Of a stretch of 64,000 nucleotides of DNA, positions 10,228-19,062 are shown in pieces. The stretch's first letter is position 1. The number at the start of each line of letters is the position of its first letter. The translations under genes and the position numbers were made by a program. Location of the stretch: positions 3,720,001 through 3,784,000 of the forward strand of contig NZ_CP042412.1 of NCBI RefSeq assembly GCF_007954505.1, given 5' to 3'. The notes below the pieces were generated by a model, which saw only the letters and a list, made by a program, of their open reading frames with translations, was not told where the DNA came from and did not search any database. This DNA is from Microbacterium sp. CBA3102. GTDB taxonomy: Bacteria; Actinomycetota; Actinomycetes; Actinomycetales; Microbacteriaceae.

Positions 10228-11214
10228 ATGACAGGTCTTCGGTGGGGAATCCTCGCGACCGGCGGTATCGCCGGCGCATTCGCGTCCGATCTGCGAACCG
10301 CGGGGCTCGACCTCGTGGCCGTCGGATCCCGCTCGCAGGAGTCGGCTGACGCCTTCGCCTCGCGCTTCGACATCCCCCACGCCCACCCCTCGTACGACGC
10401 TCTCGTCGCCGACCCCGACGTCGACATCATCTACGTCTCGACGCCGCACCCGATGCACCACGAGAACGCCCGGCTCGCACTCGAGGCCGGCAAGCACGTG
10501 CTGGTCGAGAAGGCGTTCACCCTGAACCGCGCCGAGGCCGAGGATCTGCAGGCGCTCGCGGCCGAGCGGGGACTGCTCGTCATGGAGGCCATGTGGACGC
10601 GCTATCTGCCGCACATGGTGCGCATCCGCGAGCTCATCGCCGAGGGCGCCCTGGGCGACATCCGCGCGGTCAGCGCGGATCACACCCAGCTGCTGCCCAC
10701 CGACCCGGCGCACCGGCTCAACGCCCTCGAGCTCGGCGGCGGTGCCCTGCTCGATCTCGGCATCTATCCGATCTCCTTCATCTGGGACATCCTCGGCGCT
10801 CCGACCAGCATCCGCGCCGTGGGCAGGCTCATCGACACCGGCGCCGATTCCGAGGTCGCGACCGTGATGACACATGAGGGCGGCGCGGTCTCCACCAGCC
10901 TCTCGTCGTCCCGGGCGGCGGGCCCCAACGTCGCGAGCATCCTCGGCACCGCGGCCCGCATCGACATCGACACGGTCTGGTACAGCCCTACCACGTTCCG
11001 CGTGATCCTCCCGGACGGCACCGTGCAGGAAGAGTACGTCTCCTCGGTCACGGGCCGCGGCATGCAGTATCAGGCTCATGCCGCCGAGCGACTGGTGCGC
11101 GACGGGATCCTCGAAGGCGACATCCTACCGATCGCCGAGAGCGTCGCGATCATGGGCGCGCTCGACGAGATCCGTGCGCAGATCGGCGTCCGCTACCCCC
11201 GTGAGGAGGCCTGA
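10228..11214 (+). CDS. Gfo/Idh/MocA family NAD(P)-dependent oxidoreductase
   Basis: A 328-residue dehydrogenase with an N-terminal Rossmann fold (RWGILATGGIAGAFA) and the family signature HVLVEKAFTLN near residues 91-101, holding the conserved EK pair. The C-terminal domain contains LGGGALLDLGIYPISF, typical of the dehydrogenase/dihydrodiol dehydrogenase-like branch. I start at the ATG at 10228, which begins exactly where family alignment begins; a longer frame reaches 10189. The next gene begins 2 bp after the stop codon, so the two are probably co-transcribed, though their functions look unrelated. The substrate is unknown. Confidence 0.88.
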   Translation: MTGLRWGILATGGIAGAFASDLRTAGLDLVAVGSRSQESADAFASRFDIPHAHPSYDALVADPDVDIIYVSTPHPMHHENARLALEAGKHVLVEKAFTLNRAEAEDLQALAAERGLLVMEAMWTRYLPHMVRIRELIAEGALGDIRAVSADHTQLLPTDPAHRLNALELGGGALLDLGIYPISFIWDILGAPTSIRAVGRLIDTGADSEVATVMTHEGGAVSTSLSSSRAAGPNVASILGTAARIDIDTVWYSPTTFRVILPDGTVQEEYVSSVTGRGMQYQAHAAERLVRDGILEGDILPIAESVAIMGALDEIRAQIGVRYPREEA

Positions 11215-11216
11215 TC

Positions 11217-12194
11217 ATGGCCGAGACCACCGATGCCCGCGTCGCCGTCTATCTCGACTTCGACAACATCGTCATCTCCTGGTACGACCGCGTGCACGGG
11301 CGCAACGCCTACGGCAAGGACCGGCAGCGCATCACCGAGAACCCGAACGATCCGGAGGTCGCCGACCGTCTCGGCCGCGCGATGATCGAGGTCGGGGCGA
11401 TCATCGACTACGCCGCGTCTTTCGGCACCCTGGTGTTGACGCGGGCATACGCCGACTGGTCGTCGCCGGTGAACGCCGAATACCGCTCTCAGCTCGTGGC
11501 CCGCGCGGTCGACCTCGTACAGCTCTTCCCTGCCGCCGCCTACGCCAAGAACGGCGCCGACATCCGGCTCGCCGTCGATGCGGTCGAAGACATGTTCCGG
11601 CTGCCCGACCTCACGCACGTCGTGATCGTGGCGGGTGACAGCGACTACGTGCCGCTCGCGCAGCGCTGCAAGCGGCTCGGTCGCTACGTGATCGGGGTCG
11701 GCGTGTCTGGCTCGACCGCGAAGTCGCTCGCGGCGGCCTGCGACGAGTTCGAGTCCTACGACTCGCTGCCCGGAGTCGTGCGCCCCGTCAAGACCACTCC
11801 CCCGCCTGTCGCGGCGAAGGCAGAAGCCGTGGTCGAGGCCACCGCCGATGCCGCCGACACCGCCGAGGCGAGCACCGATACGGCCAAGGCCAAGACCCCG
11901 CGCCGAGCCAAGTCCAAGGCGGCGGCCCCTGCTCCGACGAAGATCGATGAGCAGGGCGAGGCGACGCAACTGCTCGAGCGCGCCCTCCGACTCGGTCACG
12001 ACAAGGCGGACGCCGACGAATGGCTGCACAGCTCCGCAGTGAAGACGCATATGCGCCGCATGGACCCGTCGTTCAGCGAGAAGGCGCTCGGCTACCGGTC
12101 GTTCTCCGACTTCCTGAAGTCGCGCGACGACATCGCCGAGCTGGAGGAGACCGGACACGAGCGTCTGGTCCGCCTCCGCGAGCCCGCCGTCTGA
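11217..12194 (+). CDS. NYN (PIN-like) domain protein with C-terminal OST-HTH/LOTUS domain
   Basis: A 325-residue predicted RNA-processing protein. Residues 8-180 form a NYN/LabA-like PIN domain with VAVYLDFDNIVISWYD near the start (acidic metal-binding residues) and VIVAGDSDYVPLAQRCK around residue 138, the classic GDSD motif. An Ala/Lys/Pro-rich linker spans about 185-245. The C-terminus (QLLERALRLGHDKADADEWL through YRSFSDFLK) matches the OST-HTH/LOTUS fold, which binds RNA. The acidic residues expected for nuclease activity are present. It follows the Gfo/Idh gene by 2 bp. Confidence 0.85.
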   Translation: MAETTDARVAVYLDFDNIVISWYDRVHGRNAYGKDRQRITENPNDPEVADRLGRAMIEVGAIIDYAASFGTLVLTRAYADWSSPVNAEYRSQLVARAVDLVQLFPAAAYAKNGADIRLAVDAVEDMFRLPDLTHVVIVAGDSDYVPLAQRCKRLGRYVIGVGVSGSTAKSLAAACDEFESYDSLPGVVRPVKTTPPPVAAKAEAVVEATADAADTAEASTDTAKAKTPRRAKSKAAAPAPTKIDEQGEATQLLERALRLGHDKADADEWLHSSAVKTHMRRMDPSFSEKALGYRSFSDFLKSRDDIAELEETGHERLVRLREPAV

Positions 12195-12208
12195 CAGCGC
12201 GCGGGCTC
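12180..12208. terminator. Bidirectional terminator-like hairpin between convergent genes
   Basis: GAGCCCGC at 12180-12187 pairs with GCGGGCTC at 12201-12208 around a 13-nt loop. The hairpin straddles the stop of the NYN gene and lies just beyond the end of the convergent isomerase gene. There is no T tract, as is common in actinobacteria. Confidence 0.45.
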
Positions 12209-12219
12209 CGCCGGGTTCG

Positions 12220-13227
12220 TCACTGGTTGCGAAACGCCGCGTCGAAAGACGCCGCAGGAGGCGGCCACAGCAGGGAGCGCACGAAGCCGAGCGCTTCGGC
12301 CGCTCCGTGCAGACGATCCATCCCGGCGTCCTCCCACTCGATCGAGATCGGACCGCCGTAACCGATGGCGTCGAGGGCGCGGAAGGCGTCCTCCCAGGGC
12401 ACATCCCCGTGCCCGGTGGAGACGAAGTCCCATCCCCGTCGCGGGTCTCCCCACGGGAGATGCGAGCCGAGCACCCCGGCCCGACCGTTGTGCGGTCTCA
12501 TCCGGGTGTCCTTGCAGTCCACGTGGTAGATGCGGTCCGCGAAGTCGACGATGAACCCGACCGGATCGATGTTCTGCCACATCATGTGCGACGGATCCCA
12601 GTTGAATCCGAACGCCTCACGGTGATCGATCGCCTCGAGAGCACGCACACTCGACCAGTAGTCGTAGGCGATCTCCCCGGGGTGCACCTCGTGCGCGAAC
12701 CGCACGCCCTCACCGTCGAAGACGTCGAGGATCGGATTCCACCGTTGCGCGAAATCCTCGAATCCGCTCTCGATCACGGAGGCCGGCACCGGCGGGAACA
12801 TCGCCACGTAGGGCCAGATCGATGAGCCGGTGAACCCGACCACCGTATCGACGCCGAGCTTGCGTGCGACCCGGGCCGCGCGCTTCATGTCCTCGGCCGC
12901 GCGTTGCCGCACCCCCTCCGCATCACCGTCGCCCCACACGTGATCGCGCAGGATCGCCTGGTGACGGAAGTCGATCGGCGCATCGCACACCGCCTGTCCG
13001 GCGAGATGATTCGAGATCGCGAAGACCTCGAGTCCGTGGCGATCGAGGATCTCCTTGCGCGAGGCCAGGTAGGCGTCGTCCTCGTCGGCTCGGCGCAGAT
13101 CGAGGTGGTCCCCGGAGGCGGCGACCTCGAGACCGTCGTAGCCCCACCCGCCGCGAGACGCACGACCTCCTCGAAGGGCAGATCAGCCCATTGGCCGGTG
13201 AACAGGGTGACCGGGTGGCTCGTCATG
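12220..13227 (-). pseudogene. Sugar phosphate isomerase/epimerase (TIM barrel), frameshifted near codon 29
   Basis: Two frames together read as one AP-endonuclease-2-like TIM-barrel isomerase of about 335 residues. The N-terminal part starts at the ATG at 13227 with VTLFTGQWADLPFEEVVRLAAG. The rest continues in another frame with WGYDGLEVAASGDHLDL, FAISNHLAGQAVCDAP, NWDPSHMMWQ and VDCKDTR, which is open to the stop at 12220. The switch falls in the G-rich run at about 13145-13153, where one base appears to be missing. Without the shift the protein would fit its family well, including the metal-ligand motifs. It is the last gene of the ABC-transporter operon. It is either a recent inactivation or a one-base sequencing error in a homopolymer. 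Confidence 0.8.
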
Positions 13228-13269
13228 GATACTCCTTCGTATCGTTGCGGGCGTGTCGCGTGTCGGTGG

Positions 13270-14121
13270 TCAGGCTCCGAAGGCTCGGAGCGCGGCGATA
13301 CTGCGGGACGCGAGTTCGTCCTGGCTCGGGGCGAGTGGGCGCCAGACGGAGGCGGCGACCGCGATCGTGGCGTTCTCGCCGGTGAAGCTCTCCAGTCCGA
13401 GCGGACCTCGATAGTCGGCGTCGTCGAGCGCCTGAAGAATGCCCGGCCAGTCGGCGTGGTCGTCACCGACGGCGCCGCGGTCGGTGCCGCAGACCTGCAC
13501 GTGCGCGATCGCCGACCCCGCAGCGCGGATCGCATCGGCCGGCTGCTTCTCCTCGATGTGGAGATGGTAGGTGTCGAGCGCGAGACCGACACCGGCGCCG
13601 AGGAGCGGGCTGAGCGCGTCGAGGCTCTGCTCGACCGTGTTGAGCACACTCGTCTCGTAGCGGTTCAGAGGTTCGACGGCCAGCGTCACTCCCCTGTCGG
13701 ATGCCTCGTCAGCGACCACCGCGAGGTTCTCGCGCACCTCGGCGACCACCGCGCGGCGCTCATCGGCGTCCATCCGCCAGGCGACTCCGGTCGGCGCGTA
13801 GAACGGTCCGGCCACCACGTCGGCGCCGACCGTCGTCGCCGCCGCGATACACGCACGAAGATAGTCCTGAGTGGCCCCGACATCGCCGACGCGGGCGACC
13901 AGCGAGCGACCGGGCCCCATTGCGCCGACCACGATCGCACCGAGTCCCCCCGCGTCGAGCACATCGCGAGTCCGCTCAGGGTCCCAATCGCCGACGTTCT
14001 CGAGCGGCAGCTCCAGAGCGTCATAGCCGAGGTTCGCGGCTTTGCGGGCGAGTGGTTCGAGAGTCGCATCCGTCAGCGGAGACGTCCACACCCAGGTGTT
14101 GACGGCGATCGTGCGGGGCAT
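13270..14121 (-). CDS. Sugar phosphate isomerase/epimerase (tagatose 3-epimerase-like TIM barrel)
   Basis: A 283-residue TIM-barrel protein of the xylose isomerase-like/AP endonuclease 2 family. It begins MPRTIAVNTWVWTSPLTD. Recognisable elements are YDALELPLENV, VAGPFYAPTG near residue 100, a VEPLNRYET motif with the metal-binding Glu, LALDTYHLHIEEK, and a GLESFTGEN end strand. This is the layout of D-psicose/D-tagatose 3-epimerases, although substrate cannot be fixed. I chose the ATG at 14121 because AGAGGA lies 5 nt upstream; an ATG at 14139 is also possible. It sits 81 bp downstream of the binding-protein gene, in the same operon. Confidence 0.85.
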   Translation of the reverse strand: MPRTIAVNTWVWTSPLTDATLEPLARKAANLGYDALELPLENVGDWDPERTRDVLDAGGLGAIVVGAMGPGRSLVARVGDVGATQDYLRACIAAATTVGADVVAGPFYAPTGVAWRMDADERRAVVAEVRENLAVVADEASDRGVTLAVEPLNRYETSVLNTVEQSLDALSPLLGAGVGLALDTYHLHIEEKQPADAIRAAGSAIAHVQVCGTDRGAVGDDHADWPGILQALDDADYRGPLGLESFTGENATIAVAASVWRPLAPSQDELASRSIAALRAFGA

Positions 14122-14202
14122 CGTTGTCCTCTTGCTCATGACCGTGCTCTCCCACCCTCCCATTCCGCGGGTGCGGAGCGGAAGGGCGGGAGAGCACATC
14201 GG

Positions 14203-15411
14203 TTACGGGATCTGCCGTTCCTGCCAGACGGTGGGGTAGCCGGGAAGGTTCTCCCCGCCGAACTTGGCGTAGTGGCCGTCGGGCATGCCCTCGTTGGCTT
14301 CGAGGTAGTCGTCGAGCTCGGGCGCCGTGATCGGCTTCTGCGGGAGCACCCACTCCTTCGGGACCTCTTCGCCGGCGAAGATCATCTGCGCGGCGAGGAG
14401 CGGGGTACGCCACTGGAAGTTCGAGTACACCGGGGCCAAGCCCGTGAGACCCGTGTCCTTCCACTTGCGCAGGAAGCTCATCTCGTCCTCACCCGTCATG
14501 ACGGGGTAGTCCGCACCGGCATCTTCGAACGCCTCGATGGCCGCGACCGCTCCGTCACCGGCGTCCATCCAGATGCCGTCGACGTCTCCCTTGGCCAGCT
14601 CGTCACTGATGATGCTCTTGATCTCGGCCGGGTCCGCGCCCGTGAAGTGGTCCACGGCCTCGATCCCCGCCTCGTCGAAGAGCTTCTTCGCACCAGCCCA
14701 GCGGTGCTCGAGCACGTCCACACCCGGGAGGATGCGCAGTGCCACGACCTTGTCGCCCTCTTCGAGGTTATCGATCAGGAACTCGGCGGTGTCGATACCC
14801 CAGGCGAAGCCGCCGATCGGGTGGATGAAGGTGACAGGGCAGTCGGTGTTGACGCCGCGGTCGAAGACCACGACCGGCTTGCCCGTCTCACACGCCCGCT
14901 CCACGGCCGGGGTCATGGCCGCCGTGCTGTTGGGCGAGATCAGGAACACGTCGCAGTTGCCCTCGGAGATGAAGTAGTCGATGTCGGCGATCTGCGTGTC
15001 ATCGGAGTCCTGCGCGTCGCGCGTCTCCATCTCGCTGATCGCTCCGTCGGCCTGCAGCGCCTTCAGCTGTTCGTTCATCGTGATCCAGCCGGTCTGGCGC
15101 CACGGGTTCGAGATCGACGCGTTGGCGAAGCAGGCCTTCTTGGCCCCCTCGGCGGCGAACTCGGAGGTGTCGACCATCTCGGCGTTGATGTACTGCAGAT
15201 AGGGTTCGTCGGCGGGTCCCTGCGGATCGACGCCGCGCTCCTCGTCCTGCTTGTCGAAGAGCTCCTGATCGAACCACTCCGTCGTCTCCGCTGCCGCATC
15301 AGGGTTCTCCGAGTCGGCCGGCGCCACGGACGGGTCGGTCGTGCACCCGGCGAGCGCGATGAGGCCGAAGAGAGCCACCCCTGCGGTGGCGATCTTCATT
15401 GATCGTCGCAT
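14203..15411 (-). CDS. ABC transporter sugar-binding lipoprotein
   Basis: A 402-residue secreted substrate-binding protein. The N-terminus (MRRSMKIATAG then LIALAGCTT) is a lipoprotein signal with the cysteine at about residue 23. An acidic linker follows, then a periplasmic-binding-protein-like (PeriplaBP_4) domain with VFLISPNSTAAMTPAVERA, GKPVVVFDRGVNTDCP and DGIWMDAGDGAVAAIEAFEDAG. It would hold the substrate on the outer face of the membrane for the two permeases encoded directly upstream. The ATG at 15411 has GAGGAG 8 nt upstream and lies 2 bp after the preceding stop. The insert at residues 40-90 is longer than in RbsB-like proteins. Confidence 0.9.
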   Translation of the reverse strand: MRRSMKIATAGVALFGLIALAGCTTDPSVAPADSENPDAAAETTEWFDQELFDKQDEERGVDPQGPADEPYLQYINAEMVDTSEFAAEGAKKACFANASISNPWRQTGWITMNEQLKALQADGAISEMETRDAQDSDDTQIADIDYFISEGNCDVFLISPNSTAAMTPAVERACETGKPVVVFDRGVNTDCPVTFIHPIGGFAWGIDTAEFLIDNLEEGDKVVALRILPGVDVLEHRWAGAKKLFDEAGIEAVDHFTGADPAEIKSIISDELAKGDVDGIWMDAGDGAVAAIEAFEDAGADYPVMTGEDEMSFLRKWKDTGLTGLAPVYSNFQWRTPLLAAQMIFAGEEVPKEWVLPQKPITAPELDDYLEANEGMPDGHYAKFGGENLPGYPTVWQERQIP

Positions 15412-15413
15412 TG

Positions 15414-16451
15414 CTAATCTCCTCTGGTTTCTGTGTGGATGGTGCTGGTGGAAAGGGGGTCTGCGGGAGGGACATCGGAAGACTGCGGACTTCGTCGCCG
15501 GCGGGCACGGAACGCGACGGCGGAGTAGGCGACGGCGGCGATGATGATGACGCCCTGGACAGCGTCTCGGAGCGTGGACGGGACCCCTGCGATGTTGAGC
15601 AGCATGAACAGGGCCTCGAGGGCGAAAGCTCCGGCGACGGCACCGACGATCCAGCCGCGACCGCCGCCGAGGACCACTCCGCCGAGCACGACCGCCGTGA
15701 TCGCCGTGAATTCGTAGCCGCGACCGACCGACGGGTGCACACCGGCGTAGCCGACGAGGAGTACCGCCGACAGCGATGCCGACAGCGACGAGATGATGAA
15801 GGCACGCGTCGTCGCCCAGGCCCGACGCGCTCCGGCGTAGTCGACCGCGACCGCGTTGTCGCCGACGGCGATGAGCGTCTTTCCCAGCGGACGCTTCGTG
15901 ATCCAGATGCCCAGCGCCAACCAGACGATCAGCAGCAGCACCGCCCACGGGATGAAATCGAGGAACGGCACGTCGCGGATCCCGCCACGACCGATCTCCC
16001 GGAAGCTGTCGGCGGGATTGCCCGTGGCCGCGCCTCCCGTCCACCACATGACCCCGCCGAGGAGGGCGAGCATCATTCCGAGGGTGACGATGAACGAAGG
16101 CACCTTGAGCCGGGTGGTGATCAGCCCGTTGACGATCCCGACGGCCACGGCGAACACGATCATGAGCAGCAGCACCGGAATCGTGCGGGCGTCGTCCTGC
16201 CCGACCAGATTCCCGGCGATGATGACCTGTGCCGTGATGAGCGATCCCTGCGACAGATCGAACTCGCCGGCGATGATCACGAAGTACTGGCCGATCGCGA
16301 CGATGGCGATCGGTGCGACCCGCTGGAGGAACCGCATGAACTGCCCCGGTTCGGCGAAGCTCGGGTTGAGGACCGTGACCGCCACGAGCAGGATCGCCAG
16401 CAGCAGGAACACCGCCCCACGAGGGCTGACGAGTGTGCGCAGCGTGTTCAT
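15414..16451 (-). CDS. ABC transporter permease (RbsC/XylH-like)
   Basis: A 345-residue integral membrane permease of the BPD_transp_2 family used by carbohydrate importers. It has a leading hydrophobic segment (VFLLLAILLVAVTVL) and the family phrases AIVAIGQYFVIIAGEFDLSQGSL, FIVTLGMMLALLGGV and TAVVLGGVVLGGGRG near the C-terminus. The start overlaps the stop of the preceding permease by 4 bp (ATGA), a sign of translational coupling. Together the two permeases would form the membrane channel. Confidence 0.92.
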   Translation of the reverse strand: MNTLRTLVSPRGAVFLLLAILLVAVTVLNPSFAEPGQFMRFLQRVAPIAIVAIGQYFVIIAGEFDLSQGSLITAQVIIAGNLVGQDDARTIPVLLLMIVFAVAVGIVNGLITTRLKVPSFIVTLGMMLALLGGVMWWTGGAATGNPADSFREIGRGGIRDVPFLDFIPWAVLLLIVWLALGIWITKRPLGKTLIAVGDNAVAVDYAGARRAWATTRAFIISSLSASLSAVLLVGYAGVHPSVGRGYEFTAITAVVLGGVVLGGGRGWIVGAVAGAFALEALFMLLNIAGVPSTLRDAVQGVIIIAAVAYSAVAFRARRRRSPQSSDVPPADPLSTSTIHTETRGD

Positions 16452-17542
16452 GCGCGCCCTCCTTGCGACGCGGAGCCGGCATCGGGAGTGGTCTCGACGA
16501 GCTGCGATGCGGCCGCGGCCATCTCCGCGTCCGCAGCCTTCGCGGCGTCATCACCGCCGGTCCGTGTACCACCGGCGCCGAATCGCGGGCGCCGTCGGAT
16601 GATCGAACGACGGCTGTACACGGCGACGGCGGCCACGATCACGATGCCGCGGACGACATCCTTGAAGAACGGATTGACCTGCATCACGCTCATCACGTTG
16701 TCGACGACTGCCAGGATCGCGACGCCGCCGATCGTGCCCCAGACCGAGCCGCGCCCGCCGAGCAGGAGCGTGCCGCCGAGGACGACCGCCGCGATCGAGA
16801 GGAGCGCGTAGCCACCCTGCTGGCCCACCGTGGGGCTGCCGACGCCGAGCCGGCTGGCGAGGAGCAGACCCGCGAGCCCCGCGAAGACCGAGCACAGGAC
16901 GTGGGCCCAGATGAGCGGCATCCGCGTGCGGACTCCCGAAAGTCGGGCGATCTCGGGGTCGCCGCCGACGGCGAAGAGGTGGGCGCCGGTGCGGGTGCGA
17001 TTGAGCAGGATCCACACCACCACGGCCAACGCGATCATGATGAGCGTCGAAACCGGGATCGGGCCGAGTCCGGTGGCGCCGATGAGCTGGAAGGCCCACG
17101 GGACGTCGCCTGCCGAGCCCTCGAAGTTCGTGTTCAGGATGCCCTGCAGGATGAGACCGACGCCGAGAGTGGCGATGAAGCCGTTCACCTTGAGGACGGT
17201 GACGATGAGACCGTTCGCGAGCCCGATGCCGGCGCACACGAGGAGCGTGACGACCACAGCGAGAGGGATGTTCCCCGGGTTGCCGTTCATCGTCGTGGCC
17301 GCCAGCAGGCTCGACAGGCTGATCACGTAGGTGACGGAGAGATCGAGCGATGCACCGATCACGACCAGCGTCTGCCCGATGGCCACGAGCCCGAGGACGC
17401 TCATCCCGGTCAGGATGTCCCGGATGTTGCCGGGACTGAAGAAGTTTCGCCCCACCGTCGCGACGAGGATCGCACCGACGATGAGCACGAGCAGGAGGAT
17501 GGCGAGGACGATGACGGTCGAGTCGACCCGGAGACGCTTCAT
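16448..17542 (-). CDS. ABC transporter permease (RbsC-like)
   Basis: A 364-residue integral membrane permease, paralogous to the downstream one. Motifs include MSVLGLVAIGQTLVVIGASLDLSV, FIATLGVGLILQGIL and AAVVLGGTLLLGGRGSVWGT. About ten hydrophobic segments are visible. The C-terminal 45 residues are charged and Ala-rich and probably cytoplasmic. It overlaps the ATPase gene by 4 bp upstream and the second permease by 4 bp downstream, so the three genes form a tight operon. Confidence 0.92.
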   Translation of the reverse strand: MKRLRVDSTVIVLAILLLVLIVGAILVATVGRNFFSPGNIRDILTGMSVLGLVAIGQTLVVIGASLDLSVTYVISLSSLLAATTMNGNPGNIPLAVVVTLLVCAGIGLANGLIVTVLKVNGFIATLGVGLILQGILNTNFEGSAGDVPWAFQLIGATGLGPIPVSTLIMIALAVVVWILLNRTRTGAHLFAVGGDPEIARLSGVRTRMPLIWAHVLCSVFAGLAGLLLASRLGVGSPTVGQQGGYALLSIAAVVLGGTLLLGGRGSVWGTIGGVAILAVVDNVMSVMQVNPFFKDVVRGIVIVAAVAVYSRRSIIRRRPRFGAGGTRTGGDDAAKAADAEMAAAASQLVETTPDAGSASQGGRA

Positions 17543-19062
17543 CGCGTACCCCCGTCCCCTGCGCTGTCGGAATCACTCGCACCCGTCGCCGCCCCGAGGA
17601 TCTCGTGCTCCGCAGAGCCCGCAGGGAGTTCGGCGACGAGCTCGCCGTCGTGCATCACGAGGATCCGATCGCTCATCCCGATGACCTCCGGCAGTTCGCT
17701 CGACACCATCAGCACGGCCTTCCCCTGCGCTGCGAGTTCGCGCATGAGCTGGTACACGGCGTATTTCGCCCCCACATCGATGCCGCGGGTCGGTTCGTCG
17801 AAGAGGACGATCTGCGGTTGGGTGAGCAGCCACTTCGCCAGCACGACCTTCTGCTGGTTGCCGCCCGACAGGAAGCGCACTTCCTGATCGACGCCCCGAG
17901 AACTGACTTCGAGCGAGGTGAGGACACCGGGCACCTCGCGACGGGATGCCGTCGTCCGGCCCGCGAAGACGCTGCGCACGACCAGAAGGGCGTTGTCGAG
18001 GACCGATTGGCCGAGCGCGAGCCCCTGCGCCTTGCGATCCTCGGACACGAGGGCGAGTCCGGCGCGGACCGCAGCCCGCGCACCGGTGATGCGTGCAGGT
18101 TCCCCGTCGATCCGCATCGAGCCCCGGGTGAACGCCTGGATGCCGAAGATCCCTTCCACGAGTTCGGTGCGACCGGATCCCTGGAGACCGGCGATGCCGA
18201 CGATCTCCCCGGCACGCAGCGTGAGCGACACCCCGTCGACGTAGGCGTTGCCGCAGCCGTCCAACTCGAGCCGTGGCCGGCCCACGACCGTTCCCTCGAG
18301 CGCATCGGGGAAGTACGACTGGATCGACCTCCCGACCATGCGCCGGACCAGTTCATCGGTCGTGAGCGCCGCGGTGTCGTCGGTCGAGACGAGAGCACCG
18401 TCCTTGAGGATCGTGATGCGGTCGCAGAGATCGAAGATCTCCTTGAGCCGGTGCGACACGTAGATCACGGCGACCCCGCGAGAGGTGAGCCGGCGGATGA
18501 TCGCGTACAACAGCTCGACTTCGCGGTCGCTCAGCGCGGCGGTCGGTTCATCCATCGAGATGACCCGGGCGTCGAAGGAGAGCGCCTTGACGATCTCGAC
18601 GATCTGCTGTTCGGCGACGGTGAGGGAACCGACGCGCGCGGTCGGCTCGATGAACGAGACGCCCAGGTCGGTCAGCAAGGCCTCGGTCCGCGTGTGCATC
18701 TCCCGCTGGTCGACGAAGCCGCCGCGGCGGGGCTCACGCCCGAGGTAGACGTTCTGCGCGACGGTGCGCTCGGGCAGGAGCGTGAACTCCTGGAAGACCG
18801 TCACGATGCCGGCATCCATCGCCTGTCGGGGGTGTGCGTGGTGCACCTCTTCTCCGCGATACGAGATCGTCCCCCCGTCGGCCGGCTGCACCCCCGCGAT
18901 GATCTTCATGAGGGTCGACTTCCCCGCGCCGTTCTCACCGACGAGGCCGTGTACCTCTCCGGGCCGCACATCGAAGTCGATACCGCTGAGCACTTCGACG
19001 CCGTAGAACGACTTGCGGATACCCTCCACCCGCAGCACGGGGTCGGTCGTGGTCGCGATCAT
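17539..19062 (-). CDS. Sugar ABC transporter ATP-binding protein (MglA/RbsA-type, two ATPase domains)
   Basis: A 507-residue protein with two fused ABC domains. The first has Walker A GENGAGKST at about residues 42-50, an EQQIVEIVKALS signature and Walker B ending MDEPTAALS. The second has the degenerate GLQGSGRTELVEG P-loop that is normal in this family, plus LSGGNQQKVVLAKWL and LFDEPTRGIDVG. It powers import of a carbohydrate. I use the ATG at 19062 (GGAGG 7 nt upstream, ATGA overlap with the dehydrogenase stop) rather than the ATG at 19080. Confidence 0.93.
   Translation of the reverse strand: MIATTTDPVLRVEGIRKSFYGVEVLSGIDFDVRPGEVHGLVGENGAGKSTLMKIIAGVQPADGGTISYRGEEVHHAHPRQAMDAGIVTVFQEFTLLPERTVAQNVYLGREPRRGGFVDQREMHTRTEALLTDLGVSFIEPTARVGSLTVAEQQIVEIVKALSFDARVISMDEPTAALSDREVELLYAIIRRLTSRGVAVIYVSHRLKEIFDLCDRITILKDGALVSTDDTAALTTDELVRRMVGRSIQSYFPDALEGTVVGRPRLELDGCGNAYVDGVSLTLRAGEIVGIAGLQGSGRTELVEGIFGIQAFTRGSMRIDGEPARITGARAAVRAGLALVSEDRKAQGLALGQSVLDNALLVVRSVFAGRTTASRREVPGVLTSLEVSSRGVDQEVRFLSGGNQQKVVLAKWLLTQPQIVLFDEPTRGIDVGAKYAVYQLMRELAAQGKAVLMVSSELPEVIGMSDRILVMHDGELVAELPAGSAEHEILGAATGASDSDSAGDGGTR

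Noticed and set aside
12904..15402. An 832-codon plus-strand frame
   Set aside because: Lies opposite well-recognised isomerase and binding-protein genes; no domain and biased composition.
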